Origin: Plantago major
Lineage: Eukaryota > Streptophyta > Magnoliopsida > Lamiales > Plantaginaceae
Direction: 5' to 3'
Length of the DNA stretch: 64,000 nucleotides
Assembly (NCBI GenBank): GCA_026545765.1
Contig: CM048839.1
Location: 48,964,677 to 49,028,676, forward strand
Positions 1 through 10,981 of this stretch are shown in pieces (the stretch's first letter is position 1; the number at the start of each line of letters is the position of its first letter). A program made the translations under genes and the position numbers. Below the pieces are notes generated by a model. That model had not been told where the DNA came from. It did no database searches and saw only the letters and a list, made by a program, of their open reading frames with translations.

Positions 1-1240
1 CTTGGTAATCTACAAACAAAGAAAATTAGTTAGTTAACATATATATGAGCATGAAATGCATTTGACTAAAGAGCTAATGAATAGAGAACAACCTTCAAGT
101 TATGCATTGTCTTGATTGCATGAGCATGAATGGCTTTCCTCAACACATTTTTCTTTGGGAATACTTGACCCAATGTAAATTGGGGATCATACTCAAATTT
201 AGGCCTAAAATGAACTCTTTGGGGATCTATGTGCAGGCTTTTCAAGATCTCTCCCATCAGAGTCCAATCCACTATCAAAGTCATCATCACTATCCAATAC
301 TATATTATCAGAGCTACAATCAGTTTCACTTTCAGATTCATTGGGCCTACTTCCACTACCCTGCCCAATCTCAGTTCTATGTCCAATGGGCCTACTTTTA
401 CTACCCTGCCCAATTACATTCCTCTGTCCAATGGGCCTACTACCACTACCCTGCACAGCATCATTAATAGGTCCAATAACATTCTCAGTCCCAACTTCAT
501 TCTCAGGCCCAACATCAGTCTCTGACCCAACATAAGTCTCTGGCCCAACATGATTCTCAGTCCCAACCTCATTCACTGGCCCAGTGATAATCTCAGGCTC
601 AATTGGCCTACTTCCACCACCAATTGTCTCAAGCCCATTCACACCAAAGTAAGAAGCTAGTCCATTCAGTTCTACCATTTTTTGTAGTGCATCAATGTCA
701 ACTCCAGGTGGACTAAGTGCCTGCAGATCCTCAACAACACATCATCATTAATATTATTGTTCCAACCATCATTATCAGTCTCATTAGAAGACAGTACATA
801 GTCACCATCAATGGAGTCATCCTCACCATTCATACAGTCATCATCATCAAGGTTTATTGCAGGCACATCAACACCACCACCATTGAAACTCTGCTCAGGC
901 TCATTCTCACCATTTGATTCATCACCAGGTACAACCTCACCATCAATCCATAAGTGAAATTCTCTATTGGCACAATGTTCTTTATAAGCTTTTCTAAGGT
1001 CTGCATTTGTTGCAATAAACAGCCAACCATCTTCAATTTTCACATGAATTTTCTTCACCACCTTAACTCCCAAGTCATCACAGTACGCCTTTATTAGCCC
1101 AACAGTCAGATTTTTCACTTGAAAGTAATCCCATTTTTTTACTATCCCATCCTCATACACCACTTCTCGATTTGATGTCACAAAAACACCCCCATAGTGT
1201 AAAGCAACAGTGAAGTAGCCTTTTGCATGAGCTACAATCA
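1..1240 (-). pseudogene. MULE transposase, N-terminal region (PB1-like, linker, MuDR DNA-binding start)
   Basis: Read on the minus strand from about 1240. The first exon seen begins after a good 3' splice site (TTTTCTGATTGTAG) and encodes a PB1-like module (LHYGGVFVTSN, then a basic/hydrophobic stretch), as found at the N-terminus of many plant MULE transposases. An acidic Asp/Asn-rich segment follows, then a linker of short Gly-Pro-Glu/Gly-Thr-Glu repeats, then the start of the MuDR DNA-binding domain (PKFEYDPQFTLGQVF, RKAIHAHAIK) near 66-210. The reading frame shifts near 700-720 and again near 290, so the copy is probably dead. The catalytic part lies outside the window. The family call rests on the domain order. 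I cannot tell whether another frame-intact copy exists. Confidence 0.6.
345..455 (-). repeat. Short tandem repeat inside the MULE 1 linker
   Basis: Three imperfect copies of a unit containing GGGCCTACT...ACTACCCTGC lie within about 110 bp. On the coding strand they give repeated Gly-Ser-Gly/Lys-Ser-Arg-Pro-Ile-Gly peptides. A second set of 7-residue repeats (Val-Gly-Pro/Thr-Glu-Asn/Thr) is coded just upstream at about 455-600. Confidence 0.6.
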
Positions 1241-1269
1241 GAAAAGGATGATTCTTTGAGATTCTTTAT

Positions 1270-2109
1270 GGGGGTTGTTAAACGCTAAACACTTTTTACT
1301 AAACGCAGAACACTTCTTAATATATTGTAAAAGACCCTCCAAATTATCTAAATTAAAAATTAGTCCTACATTTTTATAAAACCAACTATAACATATTCGA
1401 AAATATATAAACGTATACGAACTACAGTACCATAACTGAACAAAATACAATGTCGTACAATCATTAGCCATATTTTATCAACGATGATGAATCTAAGATG
1501 TTTTGTATTATTTTAATTCATATTTGTAGTCGTTAATTATTATTCAGTTGCAGTAGTATATTTAAATTAATTAAAATTACATCGAATAATTTTAAAAAAA
1601 AACAAAAAATCAGTTTAAAAAAAAAATAATTTGGCAGCCACCATGGGTACCACGAGGCATACAATGGCTCTCCTTGAAAGTTGCCAATCTGGCAGAAATG
1701 CTGGCGACCCTCGTGGCCTGACGCTCATTGCGATTTCTGAGCCACCAAGCTCCAGATATAGCATGACAGAAGCTCCGACCTGGAGCTTGAGGCTCCGATC
1801 TGCTCTATATCGGAGCAGATCTGGAGCACTGCTCTGATATGGAGCAGATCGGAGCTGCTCCGACTCCGATGTCGGAGATCACCGGAGCTCCGGTACCGTT
1901 TTTCATATTGTTTTTCGATTTTTTTGATTTCTTTTATTCGGATTTTGAAATTAATTCGTATAAACTTGTTTAAATGTTTTTGAGGTAATATTCTAATTTT
2001 TTAAAGTTAATGAAGTATTTTGTAAATTGTTATAATAGTGGTATTATTTGCAATATGTAAAAACAGTGTTCTGCGTTTAGTAAAAAGTGTTCTGCGTTTA
2101 ACATTATTG
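1270..2109. mobile_element. Non-autonomous terminal-inverted-repeat element with hairpin-rich core
   Basis: The ends are inverted copies of a ~40 bp sequence containing GTTAAACGC, ACACTTTTTACTAAACGC and AGAACAC (left about 1276-1313, right about 2052-2103). They are flanked by an exact 8 bp direct repeat TTCTTTAT (1262-1269 and 2110-2117). There is no transposase ORF. The interior is AT-rich except for a GC-rich core at 1770-1900 made of inverted repeats. An 8 bp duplication would suit a hAT element and a 9 bp one a MULE, so I leave the superfamily open. It sits in the putative first intron of MULE 1. Confidence 0.65.
1792..1897. repeat. GC-rich interleaved inverted repeats
   Basis: GCTCCGATCTGCTC at 1792-1805 is perfectly complementary to GAGCAGATCGGAGC at 1842-1855. 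A nested hairpin GATCTGCTC/GAGCAGATC (1797-1805 and 1813-1821) can form instead. Further GGAG/CTCC modules continue to 1897. The core differs strongly in composition from the surrounding AT-rich sequence. Confidence 0.75.
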
Positions 2110-2671
2110 TTCTTTATCTTGGAGAATATATACTAAACAGAACAAGACAAAATCAAAACCTATAAACTAAAGAAAAGGCATAAAACAAAGGCAAATTGGG
2201 GTAGACACAAGACATAAATTCACACACACCAACCACCATTATTCAACAACAAAGGGGACCATTAAACAAAAATCAACAGCAAAGGGGACCACACACACTA
2301 CCAAATCGAAAAAGCCCCCAAAAAAACCCTAATTGATACTTACGGTGAGAAGGTGCCGCTTAATCCAACAAGAAATCTGGCCGTTCCGATATCATCCTTC
2401 GTTCCGCAATCTCACCGTCGTCCAGTTTTCTTCAGAGAATTAGGGTTGATGCAAGTAGTTTTGGGTGAAAGTGAAGAATTCTCTTCAGTTTTCTGTTTAT
2501 CTACAGTGCAACGACACTGTTTTTATTTTTCCCTCTTTTTTCTTTTCTTTTTCGTTTAATTTAAGTTACAGATTTTACTTAAATTTTGTTTATTAATTTC
2601 TTGAATTTTTATTTCAATTTCATATTTTCTATATCAAAGTAAATCCAAAATTACCTACTTGGCAGTCAATA
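2110..2671. other. MULE 1 leader region, no supported gene
   Basis: AC-rich then T-rich sequence that fits the 5' untranslated leader of MULE 1 read on the minus strand. Short open frames here have no recognisable domain. Confidence 0.4.
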
Positions 2672-2719
2672 TTGACCTTGACCAGCTGAGTGGCATGCCA
2701 CATCAGTGGTCAAGGTCAA
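2672..2719. repeat. 48 bp near-perfect palindrome in the MULE 1 end
   Basis: TTGACCTTGACCA (2672-2684) pairs exactly with TGGTCAAGGTCAA (2707-2719). The bases between are themselves almost palindromic around TGGCATGCCA. The outer arms hold TTGAC cores, the sequence bound by WRKY factors (W-box) in plants, in both orientations. Function is not shown. Confidence 0.75.
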
Positions 2720-2842
2720 CATTTCGCCGAAAGTCCCACGGGTGCCATGTTTTTCAAAGTTTTGGACTGAGCGTAACAGGGGCATCTAACGTTGCACTGC
2801 GTGTGCCAAACCCCCCAAACCACGGGACCATTTATGCCTTTT

Positions 2843-3540
2843 TCTCCATTCAGGTCTTGCATCGTAAACTCTCACCATTACTACTTTCCAAGCTCAAGTC
2901 AATAAAGTGTCATATAGCCATCTTGAATATTCTCTTTACAAAGTACTTAAGATGTAAAACCCCTCTAACTATTAAAATTGTAACGTATGATTCTTATACG
3001 AATCTTGTATTTTTGCAAACTGATGGTAGCTTGAATTTTATTTTACCACAACTATAAATTTATGGTATATAATATTAATTTAAAGAGATATTATGTAAAT
3101 AAAAAATTTATAATTTGTTAAATATAATTATGTATGGTATTCCACTTCTTCATATCTTAGTTTAATTATGTGAGTATGTAGCTTTATATCTGAATAAGTG
3201 AATGACGAGTCTGCTACAGTAAATCAATGGTCTAGATCTATTATGGAGATTAAAGGGGTAAGATTGGCTAGTGAGAAAGAGTTAGTTACTCTGGTATGTA
3301 TAGCTGCTTCTGTTAGCTAGCTTGTTCGATTCTCTACAAGGTGTTTAAAACTTTAAATAGATTATATTAGACTTTTCTGTTGTATTTATTCATTTATAGA
3401 AATCAACAAATATCAGTTGACATTCGGTAGAAAAGGCTGAGAGAAGTTTATGTGAAATCTCATCCATATCTTGTCATTTGTAATCGTTTTCTTGTTAGTG
3501 AACTGAAATCATCTGATTCTCTCAGTGCACGTAGGCCGAT
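2843..3540. other. Unassigned AT-rich sequence
   Basis: I see no gene, RNA or transposon end that I can support here. Confidence 0.4.
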
Positions 3541-4080
3541 CTTGCTATAAGTTGAACTGTTGCAGGGACATTCTATTTGGTATATTTCAGTGAAGGCTGG
3601 AGATAGTCAATGGTGGACATACCTCTGTCTTTGAGAACTCTGGTTTTAAGTAAGCTTCTTTCTTCTGAGATTGATAGATTTGGTGTTCTTTCCAGGTCTG
3701 CTCTTCTCTCTTCCATCTATAATTTGTTCCATTCTGAGTCAGAGGTGGTTAACTGGAGTTCTTTGGATTGGAATAGTGTGGCTACTCTCCTCAGGGGTCT
3801 TTTCCAGATTACTTGGTGAATTGGTACTTCTACCAGACAACACTCTTACATGAATAAATTCAGGTCTGCCATTCTTTGTTCAATTGTATATGTTATTTGG
3901 GTAGCAGAAATAATGTGATTTTTTGACAATAAGCTTTTAACGCTAACCTGGTTTGCAAGAAAATTGCAGCTGATTTGTTGGTTAAGCTGTCTTTTAAGCT
4001 CAAGAAGGATATTACAGAGGTTAGAAATGTCTGTCCTCTTCCCACACTGCTCTAATTTGTTCTTTGATTGGTTATGTACT
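3540..4080 (+). pseudogene. Degenerate LINE reverse-transcriptase C-terminal remnant
   Basis: Scattered plus-strand peptides resemble the C-terminal part of plant LINE ORF2: a Trp/Leu-rich stretch near 3750-3810, then KFRSAILCSIVYVIW near 3860-3905, which is like the conserved segment after the zinc-binding region, and a short block near 3960-4050. Frames change and stops intervene. The assignment rests on a few weak peptide similarities. Confidence 0.3.
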
Positions 4081-5099
4081 TGTTGGCATGGCTGGTTTAC
4101 TGGTTACTAACGGTGCACTTCTTTATCAATAGCTGATGTATGTTCTTTGTTGTTCTGTAGATTCTCTGTCTGGTTTGTGAGCATAAGGTTGCAACTCCTT
4201 GGACCAGTATGGCTTTAACTCTATGTTAGAGCCGTTTTTCAGTCTCCTGGTTTCTCCATTGAAGCCCCAACTTTTGATCTTGCTATCCGCATCTTACTAT
4301 CTTTGGGCTAGACGCGTGAAGGGCACTCATGGAGTTCGCCTGAAGCCATGGAGAACACAAGTGTTGCTCTTCATCTCTTGCATTAATCGCAGTCGTAGGC
4401 TTATTGCTGATGTTCTGTTTCCTTGTTTTGTTCGTAGTACTTAATGTATAGGGATTATGCTAGATCACATAATTGTCTGCAGTTTAGGATCCCATTGATA
4501 GCTACATCACTGACAGGTCTCATTGGCCTTGATTGCGTCTCAGAGTTTTGAAGTGTGGAATGTATCTGCTGTAACTATTTTGGGCCTCAATGGATGTTTA
4601 GCTTAATGTCAAAAAACAAATAATATATTAAACTATGGATGTTTAGCTTTCTTATTCGATCTCAATCTCATCAGGTAAATTAATTAAACAGTTTATTTAT
4701 TTTTCAGCCAGAATCTTGATAATCCTTTCCTCTCCACCCATTTGGTCGCAATAATGAATGAAATTGACTGTCTTAATCTCACCAAGAATTTTTTTTTCTT
4801 TCTTTCTGGGCGGTTTATATTCTGAGTATATGTTTGCGATGATTCTTCTTTTTTTTTTCTTTTCTTTTCTGGGCGGATATATATTCGTTGTATATGTAGA
4901 GGTCCAAGTTAGCACAAGGCATGGAAACAATCATGCCAAAATCAGAATCTTTCAAGTTTCTCTGTTTTTGCTTAACATGTCCCAGTTATAGCAGTAATGT
5001 CATGGGAATCTGATTCTACTGGTAAATGTTCGAGTCAAATTGATTTTTGTGATTTTTCATCGGGTTCCGGGTATTTTTTGGCTTCTGACTGGGATGTCC
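4081..5099. other. Unassigned sequence with T-rich tracts
   Basis: No supported gene. Long T-rich tracts around 4790-4865 produce meaningless Phe/Lys-rich frames. It may be further LINE-derived debris. Confidence 0.35.
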
Positions 5100-5107
5100 A
5101 TGTTATA

Positions 5108-6185
5108 CAGTGGCGAGCGCACTCTTGCGCAAGGGGCAGCAATTGCTGCCTCTGAATTTTGGCTCTTAATTTACTAATATACCCCTCCACCTAATTATCT
5201 TATATTCACCTAGAATATCAAAGGAAATCAACAATCACAACAAATGGAGCGGAAAAAAGGAAAATTCTTAAAAGATCAATAGAAATCCAGCAACAAATTA
5301 AATTTGAAAGATTTTGTGGATGTTTCATATTTTAAAGCTAATTCTGAAAAAACAAAATCAAAGAAAATATGACTTCCACCAAAGAGGGTAAAACCATCTT
5401 CTAGTTCACCTAATTCAGTAAACAAGAAGCATCTCTGAACCCTGATCTGCCACGCATCTCCTTTTCTTCACCTGGTAAGTAATCCCCAAACTATAATTTC
5501 TGCACAAATGCAACTCAATTGTTTTCGTTTTCTCCTTTTTGTTCAGTGTTGCTGGGAGAGTGTGTGCGTGGGGATGAATTGGGGTGTGGTGGATTAATAT
5601 TTTGATTTTGCAACTCACCTTTTGCCTTTTTAAGTTGCTTGGGAATAGTGTTCTGATAGACTTCTGGTATATCAATTTAAGTCCTACTCTAGGTACCTTT
5701 GAAAATGGTATACGTGAATATCATTAAATGTTTTATGGTAATCATTTGATAGAAACTATGAAAGATAGTGTTTGGTTATAAATTGAAATTGAAATTTTGT
5801 ATTGGTTGTTTATAAAAAAAACTCAACTCAAATTGAGAAATTTCAATTTCATTTTGTAGTCAAACATACTGAATTTGTATGATATAGTTTAAATGTAATA
5901 TTGTTTAAGTTTTTATCTTTATATCATGGTCGATGGATCTTGTCCTTTTTATTTAATTCTTCAAAGTCTTATAAGGGACATGGTGACCTACCTTAGTGAT
6001 AGATTAAGGAACCGATTGACATTCTAAAAGATAGTATTATAAACAATACAAATAATTTGTTTAAGTGGACATTGTATATACATTTTCTATGTGTATGTAT
6101 CACATCGATATTTTTAATAAAACTCCTAATTATTTCTATTTATAAATTTCGCTACCGCTGAATAAATTTTCTACGTTCGCCCCTG
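5108..6185. mobile_element. hAT-type non-autonomous element (MITE)
   Basis: The element begins CAGTGGCGAGCG at 5108 and ends with the complement of CAGGGGCGAACG at 6185. It is flanked by an exact 8 bp direct repeat ATGTTATA (5100-5107 and 6186-6193). CAG-GGCG terminal repeats and 8 bp duplications are hallmarks of hAT transposons. The 1,078 bp interior has no transposase frame or BED/dimerisation motifs, so it would need a transposase from elsewhere. Confidence 0.8.
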
Positions 6186-6193
6186 ATGTTATA

Positions 6194-6855
6194 CACAAAA
6201 TAAGTGGTGTACTTATGCAAAATCTTGACATTCATGGTAGATTCCGAAAAAGTTTGTCCATGAGATATCCTAGCTGGCGGCTGTTATAGCCATGGAGTAC
6301 CAGAGCCTGACAAAGATTTGAGCACAATGGAATTCATGAGTGAATTAGTGATTTTCTTGATGAGGGTGAGAGTGGTCGTGGAGGGAGGGCATGTGATTTT
6401 ACTGAGTATCGTAATTATCTTTGTTCGGTTAATTGAGAATATTTCATTCATCATTCTTCTGTTGCGCCAGAACAAATATTTTACTCAGTTTCGTAATTGA
6501 GAATTTGATGAGTGAATAGTAATAAGTTTGTTAGATGGACTAATTGAGAAGCTGTAATCTTGTTGCATGAAAATTGTGATTCTTGTGTAAGTTCATTAAT
6601 CCAATCTTGCTTACTAAGCTGATCATTTTCCTTTATGAACCAGAGAAGAAGATACAATGGTTCCGGTTCACTTCAAGCACACAAATAATATGGGTAAAAT
6701 GCATGTAATGTTTGTAATGTAAAATCGATGTTATATCAGTAAGGAGAACGTTAAATTAAAATGTTGTGACACGCGTATCGTGTTCATAAGTTTAAATAGA
6801 TATCGGTAGAATTGTACTCAAGCAGGTTAAATATAACTTGGCAAACTATAGAGCA
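6194..6855. other. Unassigned sequence
   Basis: No supported gene or repeat boundary. Short open frames at 6284-6500 lie on both strands of the same sequence and have no recognisable domain. Confidence 0.35.
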
Positions 6856-6901
6856 AGACCGGAATACGCTGCTTCAGCGTGTGACGTAAATTATATTCTA
6901 G
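6856..6901 (+). mobile_element. Helitron-like 3' terminus
   Basis: A short hairpin (ACGCTG CTT CAGCGT) is followed after about 20 bases by CTAG and then T. This is the usual arrangement at a Helitron 3' end (hairpin, then CTRR, inserted before T). The matching 5' end was not found. Confidence 0.4.
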
Positions 6902-7504
6902 TATTATATTATATATATAAGTGGACAACTATTTCAGTTGTACAATTAAGTACTTAATTTAAGTTAAATTGTACTCATATGTAATAAGTATGTAAATTAG
7001 ACTTTAGTTACAAAACACAATCTATTTAATCAAATTAAATTACAAGTCCTAATGCAACCCCAACCAAATCAATTCATCATTAAAATAAATCCAATATGTC
7101 TTCTGCAAACAAATTTCAAGCCCTAATTCAACCCCAACCAAATCAATTCATCGTAAAAAAACAAGGATAGCCAATCTGGCTTCTCCATCTTCTCCAATTG
7201 AATTAAAACACATCAATTCGCACTAACATAAACCTTAATTCAACTTGAAAAAAGGGCAATCCATTATCAGAAACAACGATATCAAATCAATTCATCGTAA
7301 AAAAACAAGGATAGCCAATCTGTCTTCTCCATCTTCTCCAATTGAATTAAAACATATCAATTCGCACTAACATAAACCCTAATTCAACTTGAAAAAAGGG
7401 CAATCCATTATCAGAAACAACGATATTACTTACATTCATTATATTTCATCAATTATTTGTAAGTAATGCCACAATAACCAGCGTAGCGTGTTCTCACATT
7501 CTAG
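6897..7504 (+). mobile_element. Short Helitron-like element abutting another
   Basis: It starts TCTAGTATTATATTATATA, like the 5' end of the Helitron-like element at 30751, and ends with a small AGCGT hairpin-like sequence followed by CTAG at 7501-7504 and T. It has no coding capacity. The start overlaps the CTAG of the preceding terminus, as in head-to-tail Helitron copies. The boundaries are structural guesses without an empty site. Confidence 0.4.
7140..7427. repeat. Tandem direct duplication, unit about 144 bp
   Basis: Two nearly identical copies, starting near 7140 and 7284, each run from AAATCAATTCATCGTAAAAA to the CAACGATAT motif, with only a few substitutions. A shorter match to the start lies near 7065. 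It is internal to the short Helitron-like element. Confidence 0.8.
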
Positions 7505-7978
7505 TATATACTCCCTCCATTACAGAAAAAGTGTTACATTTTGCTATTCTGCGGTCAACTGTCTCTGCGTTTGACCACAATTTATTCTTAAACGATATTA
7601 ATAAATAAATTATTAAAATTATATAATGAAAATTTAGTAATTAAATTTTTATTATATTATTTTATTAAATTATTTACTATTATCGTTTCTCAGATTATAG
7701 AATGTGAAGAAACCAACAAGGAAGAACAAAGGCTGGAACACAAAAGAGTGTTACATCAGATCACTGCCAAAGGCGGGAATTGTTCAAAACAAATTTCATT
7801 AGTTAGACTACTGAACCCAAGAAGTAGAGGAACAAAAGAAACAAATTAAGGGCTCTTATGTCATTTAGATAGAAGAATCTTTCATAAGCTGTAAATTGTA
7901 GTTTTTCTTTTAGTTAGTTAGCATTATCATCTATAAATACCTGTATCATTTAGAGGAGTACTGTGTCATTCTCCTTTC
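7505..7978. other. MITE-like end and possible LTR fragment
   Basis: TACTCCCTCC at 7508 matches the common Stowaway-type terminus of plant MITEs, but I see no matching opposite end. A TATA-like CTATAAATACC near 7931 after GTTAGTTAGC resembles the promoter region of a short Copia LTR. Neither is complete. Confidence 0.3.
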
Positions 7979-8081
7979 ATAATATAATATAATATAATAT
8001 AATATAATATAATATAATATAATATAATATAATATAATATAATATAATATAATATAATATAATATAATATAATATAATATA
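7979..8081. repeat. (ATAAT)n microsatellite
   Basis: About 20 uninterrupted copies of the 5 bp unit over roughly 100 bp. Confidence 0.95.
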
Positions 8082-8199
8082 TAAAGTTGATAAGCTAAAC
8101 CCACCAGATTCATTCAAATTCCATCCATCCTACATAAAATTTTGATCCTACGGTTAAGCAGAGTTTGAATAGGAGAACGTAGTAATGTTGTTGCTAAGA

Positions 8200-8400
8200 T
8201 CATGTGAGCAATGTTATTGCTTGGAGACAAAATTTTATGTCTTATGGTTGCTGAAAATGCGGAAGGTTTGCCAGCCAAATTAAGAACTAAATTTGTTCGA
8301 GATTTTGAGTGGCAACATGTAGTAATTGATAGGGATTTTTCTTTGGTGATTAAATTTCTAAATCGACAAATTTTAGCTTTGCCCATTTGTTTCACTTTTC
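8200..8400 (+). pseudogene. RNase H-like fragment (LINE/RVT_3 type)
   Basis: A plus-strand frame encodes AEGLPAKLRTKFVRDFEWQH followed by VVIDRDFSLVIKFLN. This resembles the helix and beta-strand-Asp segment of the RNase H-like domain found at the end of plant LINE ORF2 and in related host fragments. The domain is truncated on both sides and no start or flanking domain is visible. Confidence 0.4.
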
Positions 8401-8920
8401 AAAGAAATTCAGGTATTTGATGAAAAATTTTGATCCATATCTTTCACTATTAAACCTACCTACATACAAATCATTAATCATTTATCTCCATCTTCATGCC
8501 TGATATTGATTATCTGTTTGTATTAATAAAGAAAAATCAGTTTGTCGTATTTTTTTCTGATTTATTTTTTTACGTTTCAATTGGTGTTTCTCCAATTATG
8601 GAGGTTGGTCCAAGCATAAAAGAAGTAGAAAAGTACTAAATAATATACTTATTTAAGTCATAGTTATCATGAGAATATATCTTCAACATTAAAACATTTC
8701 GATATAATTAATAGATAGATGTTGATGAAGTGGATTATATACTCTAAGAACAATACTTAGCTGATCCAACTTATATATAACCATAGACCATTCCCAATAG
8801 TCATGGTGATGGCCGTAAATCTTGGCATCCGTGAGCCACGACTGAAACGACGATAAAATCTGGAAAAATCATGTCCAATGGGTCGTGGCCACGACCATGA
8901 ATAATGTTTTTTAATAGATG

Positions 8921-8956
<36 letters not shown>

Positions 8957-9230
8957 TAATTAATTAAATAAATCATTTCATTCACTAAAATAAAATATTA
9001 ATCTCATATAACTTTATCTAGAAAAATTCAAAAAATATTTTTAACATATATTTAAATTCGCCGTGACAAGACGAATCTATAGACACCAGTCTTGAATACT
9101 ATTATTAAAAATTAAATAAATTATTTTATTCATTAAAATAAAATTTAAATTTATTGAATAAGATAAAATGAAATAATGGAATTTTAAAATTTAAAAACGA
9201 CTCATTAAAACACATTATAAATAATTAATG
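8401..9230. other. Unassigned AT-rich sequence with an (ATT)n run
   Basis: It contains an (ATT)n microsatellite at about 8923-8954 and no supported gene. Confidence 0.5.
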
Positions 9231-9235
9231 TAGCA

Positions 9236-10864
9236 TGTTAGGAATATCTGTTTAGATTTTGATCAGCAACCTAATGACTCATCTTAGCTTAGAAAGGTGA
9301 TTAGCACTCTTAGTTCACTTGAACACTGTAAAAGATGAAACTCACTAAGTATGATAGTCTAGCAAATCTTGTATAGGATGTTAGGTCTCGAAATGTAATT
9401 TTTATTTTCTGAAGAAGACCAAAGAGAAGGCATCCAGCAGGAAAAGTTCAACGGATTTGAAGATTTGAAGACTGCACAAGATTGCTGAAGACAAGGGTTT
9501 TTCAGATACCTATGTCCAGATATCTTGAAGAAACAAGTGTTTCGGAACACGTGTTGCAAAAGATATCTGAGAATAAAAGGTTTCTGAGACGAGGAAAGTG
9601 CCCACAGATATCTACACTCAGATACCTTGGACATATAATACGCTTCTGAAAAAGAAACATATTATAACAAGTTGTTTAAACAAGTGTTATCTGGAACTAT
9701 GATGATGTCTGGAAAAGAACATGCAAAGCCTCAGAAAGCTTGCATAGTTCCGTTGTCACTACAGGACAAAGTATAGTACAATGCATTAAATGCGCAGATG
9801 TAAAATGTACGAACAAAAGTAACAGAAGAAGAAGACAAACCTGCTACAGTACTATACTCAGATATCAATAGTTTGAATTTGATTTAAGCCCAACGGATAC
9901 TATTCAAACGGCACTCAAAATTCATCTATAAATATCAACACTTAGACTGCTTGAGAAGACACACAGAACACTGAACACCTTAGATCACTGAACTGATACT
10001 GAATACTCATACAAGCTCTCTCAAGCAAACTACTTACTTTCAAGCTTTTTGTTGCGACCAAAGCTCTTGATTCTAAGTAGCACAAAAGTTCTAAGTGTCC
10101 TGATCCTTAACGAGCATTGTTATCTGTGAAGGAGTTAAACTAAGATTTCATATCTGAGATTCATTCTATGGAACACTTACAATAGACTTGGGTCAGTAGA
10201 GAACAAGATACCATGCATTGAAAAGTGTATTAAGTATACTTGATTCATAGAGCTATCTGAATAACTGAATAAGTTATTGAAGAAGCTCACCTCACAAACA
10301 AACCTAAAACCAACACCTTATACGGCTGGAGTACAGGAAGTACTTAGTTTGGGAAACTAAGGAATAACTCCAAGGTTATTGAGCACAGGAAGTACTTAGT
10401 TTGGGAAACTAAGGAACAACTCAAAAAGGTTTTTGAGTACAGGAAGTACTTGGCTGTGAAAGCCGGGGAATAACTTAGGGTGAACACTTGGTTGGGAATC
10501 TAGTGTATTTAGGAATCAAGAAAAGATATCTGTAAGGTTACCTCATTTATCTTAGTGGATTCTAGGTCTGAGAAAGACCGAAGTGGATTAGTTGAAGGAT
10601 TACACCACCTTCAGATACCACTATAAAAAGACTTGTGTTATTTACTTTCTGCAGCTTATTACTTGTTTTACTTACTTTGCAAAGTACTTACACTTATCTT
10701 GCTGAACACGTGCACTTATCTTTGCAAAGTCTTCCGCTCTCTGAAATTAAGTATCAGATATCTTCACAGATATCTGAGAAACTGTGCTTATCGACAAAAG
10801 TTGTAAAAGACTATTCACCCCCCCCCCCCTCTAGTCTTTTACTTTGCCGTTATCTGGACCAACA
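9236..10864 (+). repeat. 5' LTR of the Copia element
   Basis: TG...CA ended and 1,629 bp long. A TATA box (TATAAATA, 9927-9934) puts the transcription start near 9960. Two G-box cores CACGTG lie at 9548 and 10707, and GATATC occurs seven times. Three related ~60 bp units with the motif GGAAGTACTT lie at 10330-10460. A C-run sits at 10818-10828. Confidence 0.95.
9927..9934 (+). promoter_or_regulatory. TATA box of the Copia 5' LTR
   Basis: TATAAATA, conserved in the 3' LTR at 23279-23286. It is the expected core promoter of the genomic RNA. Confidence 0.7.
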
Positions 10865-10866
10865 AG

Positions 10867-10878
10867 TGGTATCAGAGC
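10867..10878 (+). promoter_or_regulatory. Primer-binding site, initiator Met tRNA
   Basis: TGGTATCAGAGC two bases after the 5' LTR, the standard plant Copia primer-binding site complementary to the 3' end of initiator methionine tRNA. Confidence 0.9.
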
Positions 10879-10981
10879 GGGAGGTTCCCAAGCTTCTGCA
10901 CTGAACCTAGATCCCAGATAAGTGCCCACTAACTGCTTTTCACCTACACTTGAATTGTTTGTTTAGTGTGTTTGCTGCAGG

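Larger units (their letters stand above)
1..2842 (-). mobile_element. Mutator-like element (MULE 1), 5' part, runs off the left edge
   Basis: The minus strand holds the start of a MULE transposase gene (PB1-like region, acidic repeat-rich linker, start of the MuDR-type DNA-binding domain) that continues beyond base 1. The upstream part (about 2100-2500) looks like leader sequence. The outer end is placed near 2842, where the minus strand begins with a MULE-like terminal sequence (GGCATAAATGGTCCCGTGG). The opposite terminus and target duplication are outside the window, so this boundary is inferred. A separate 840 bp element is inserted at 1270-2109. Confidence 0.6.

Noticed and set aside
102-467. 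121-residue plus-strand frame rich in His, Tyr and Pro
   Set aside because: It is antisense to the MULE 1 linker repeats, has no domain and follows from the repeat composition.
4758-4991. Phe-rich membrane-like frame
   Set aside because: Produced by T-rich tracts; the opposite strand gives a Lys-rich frame of the same length.
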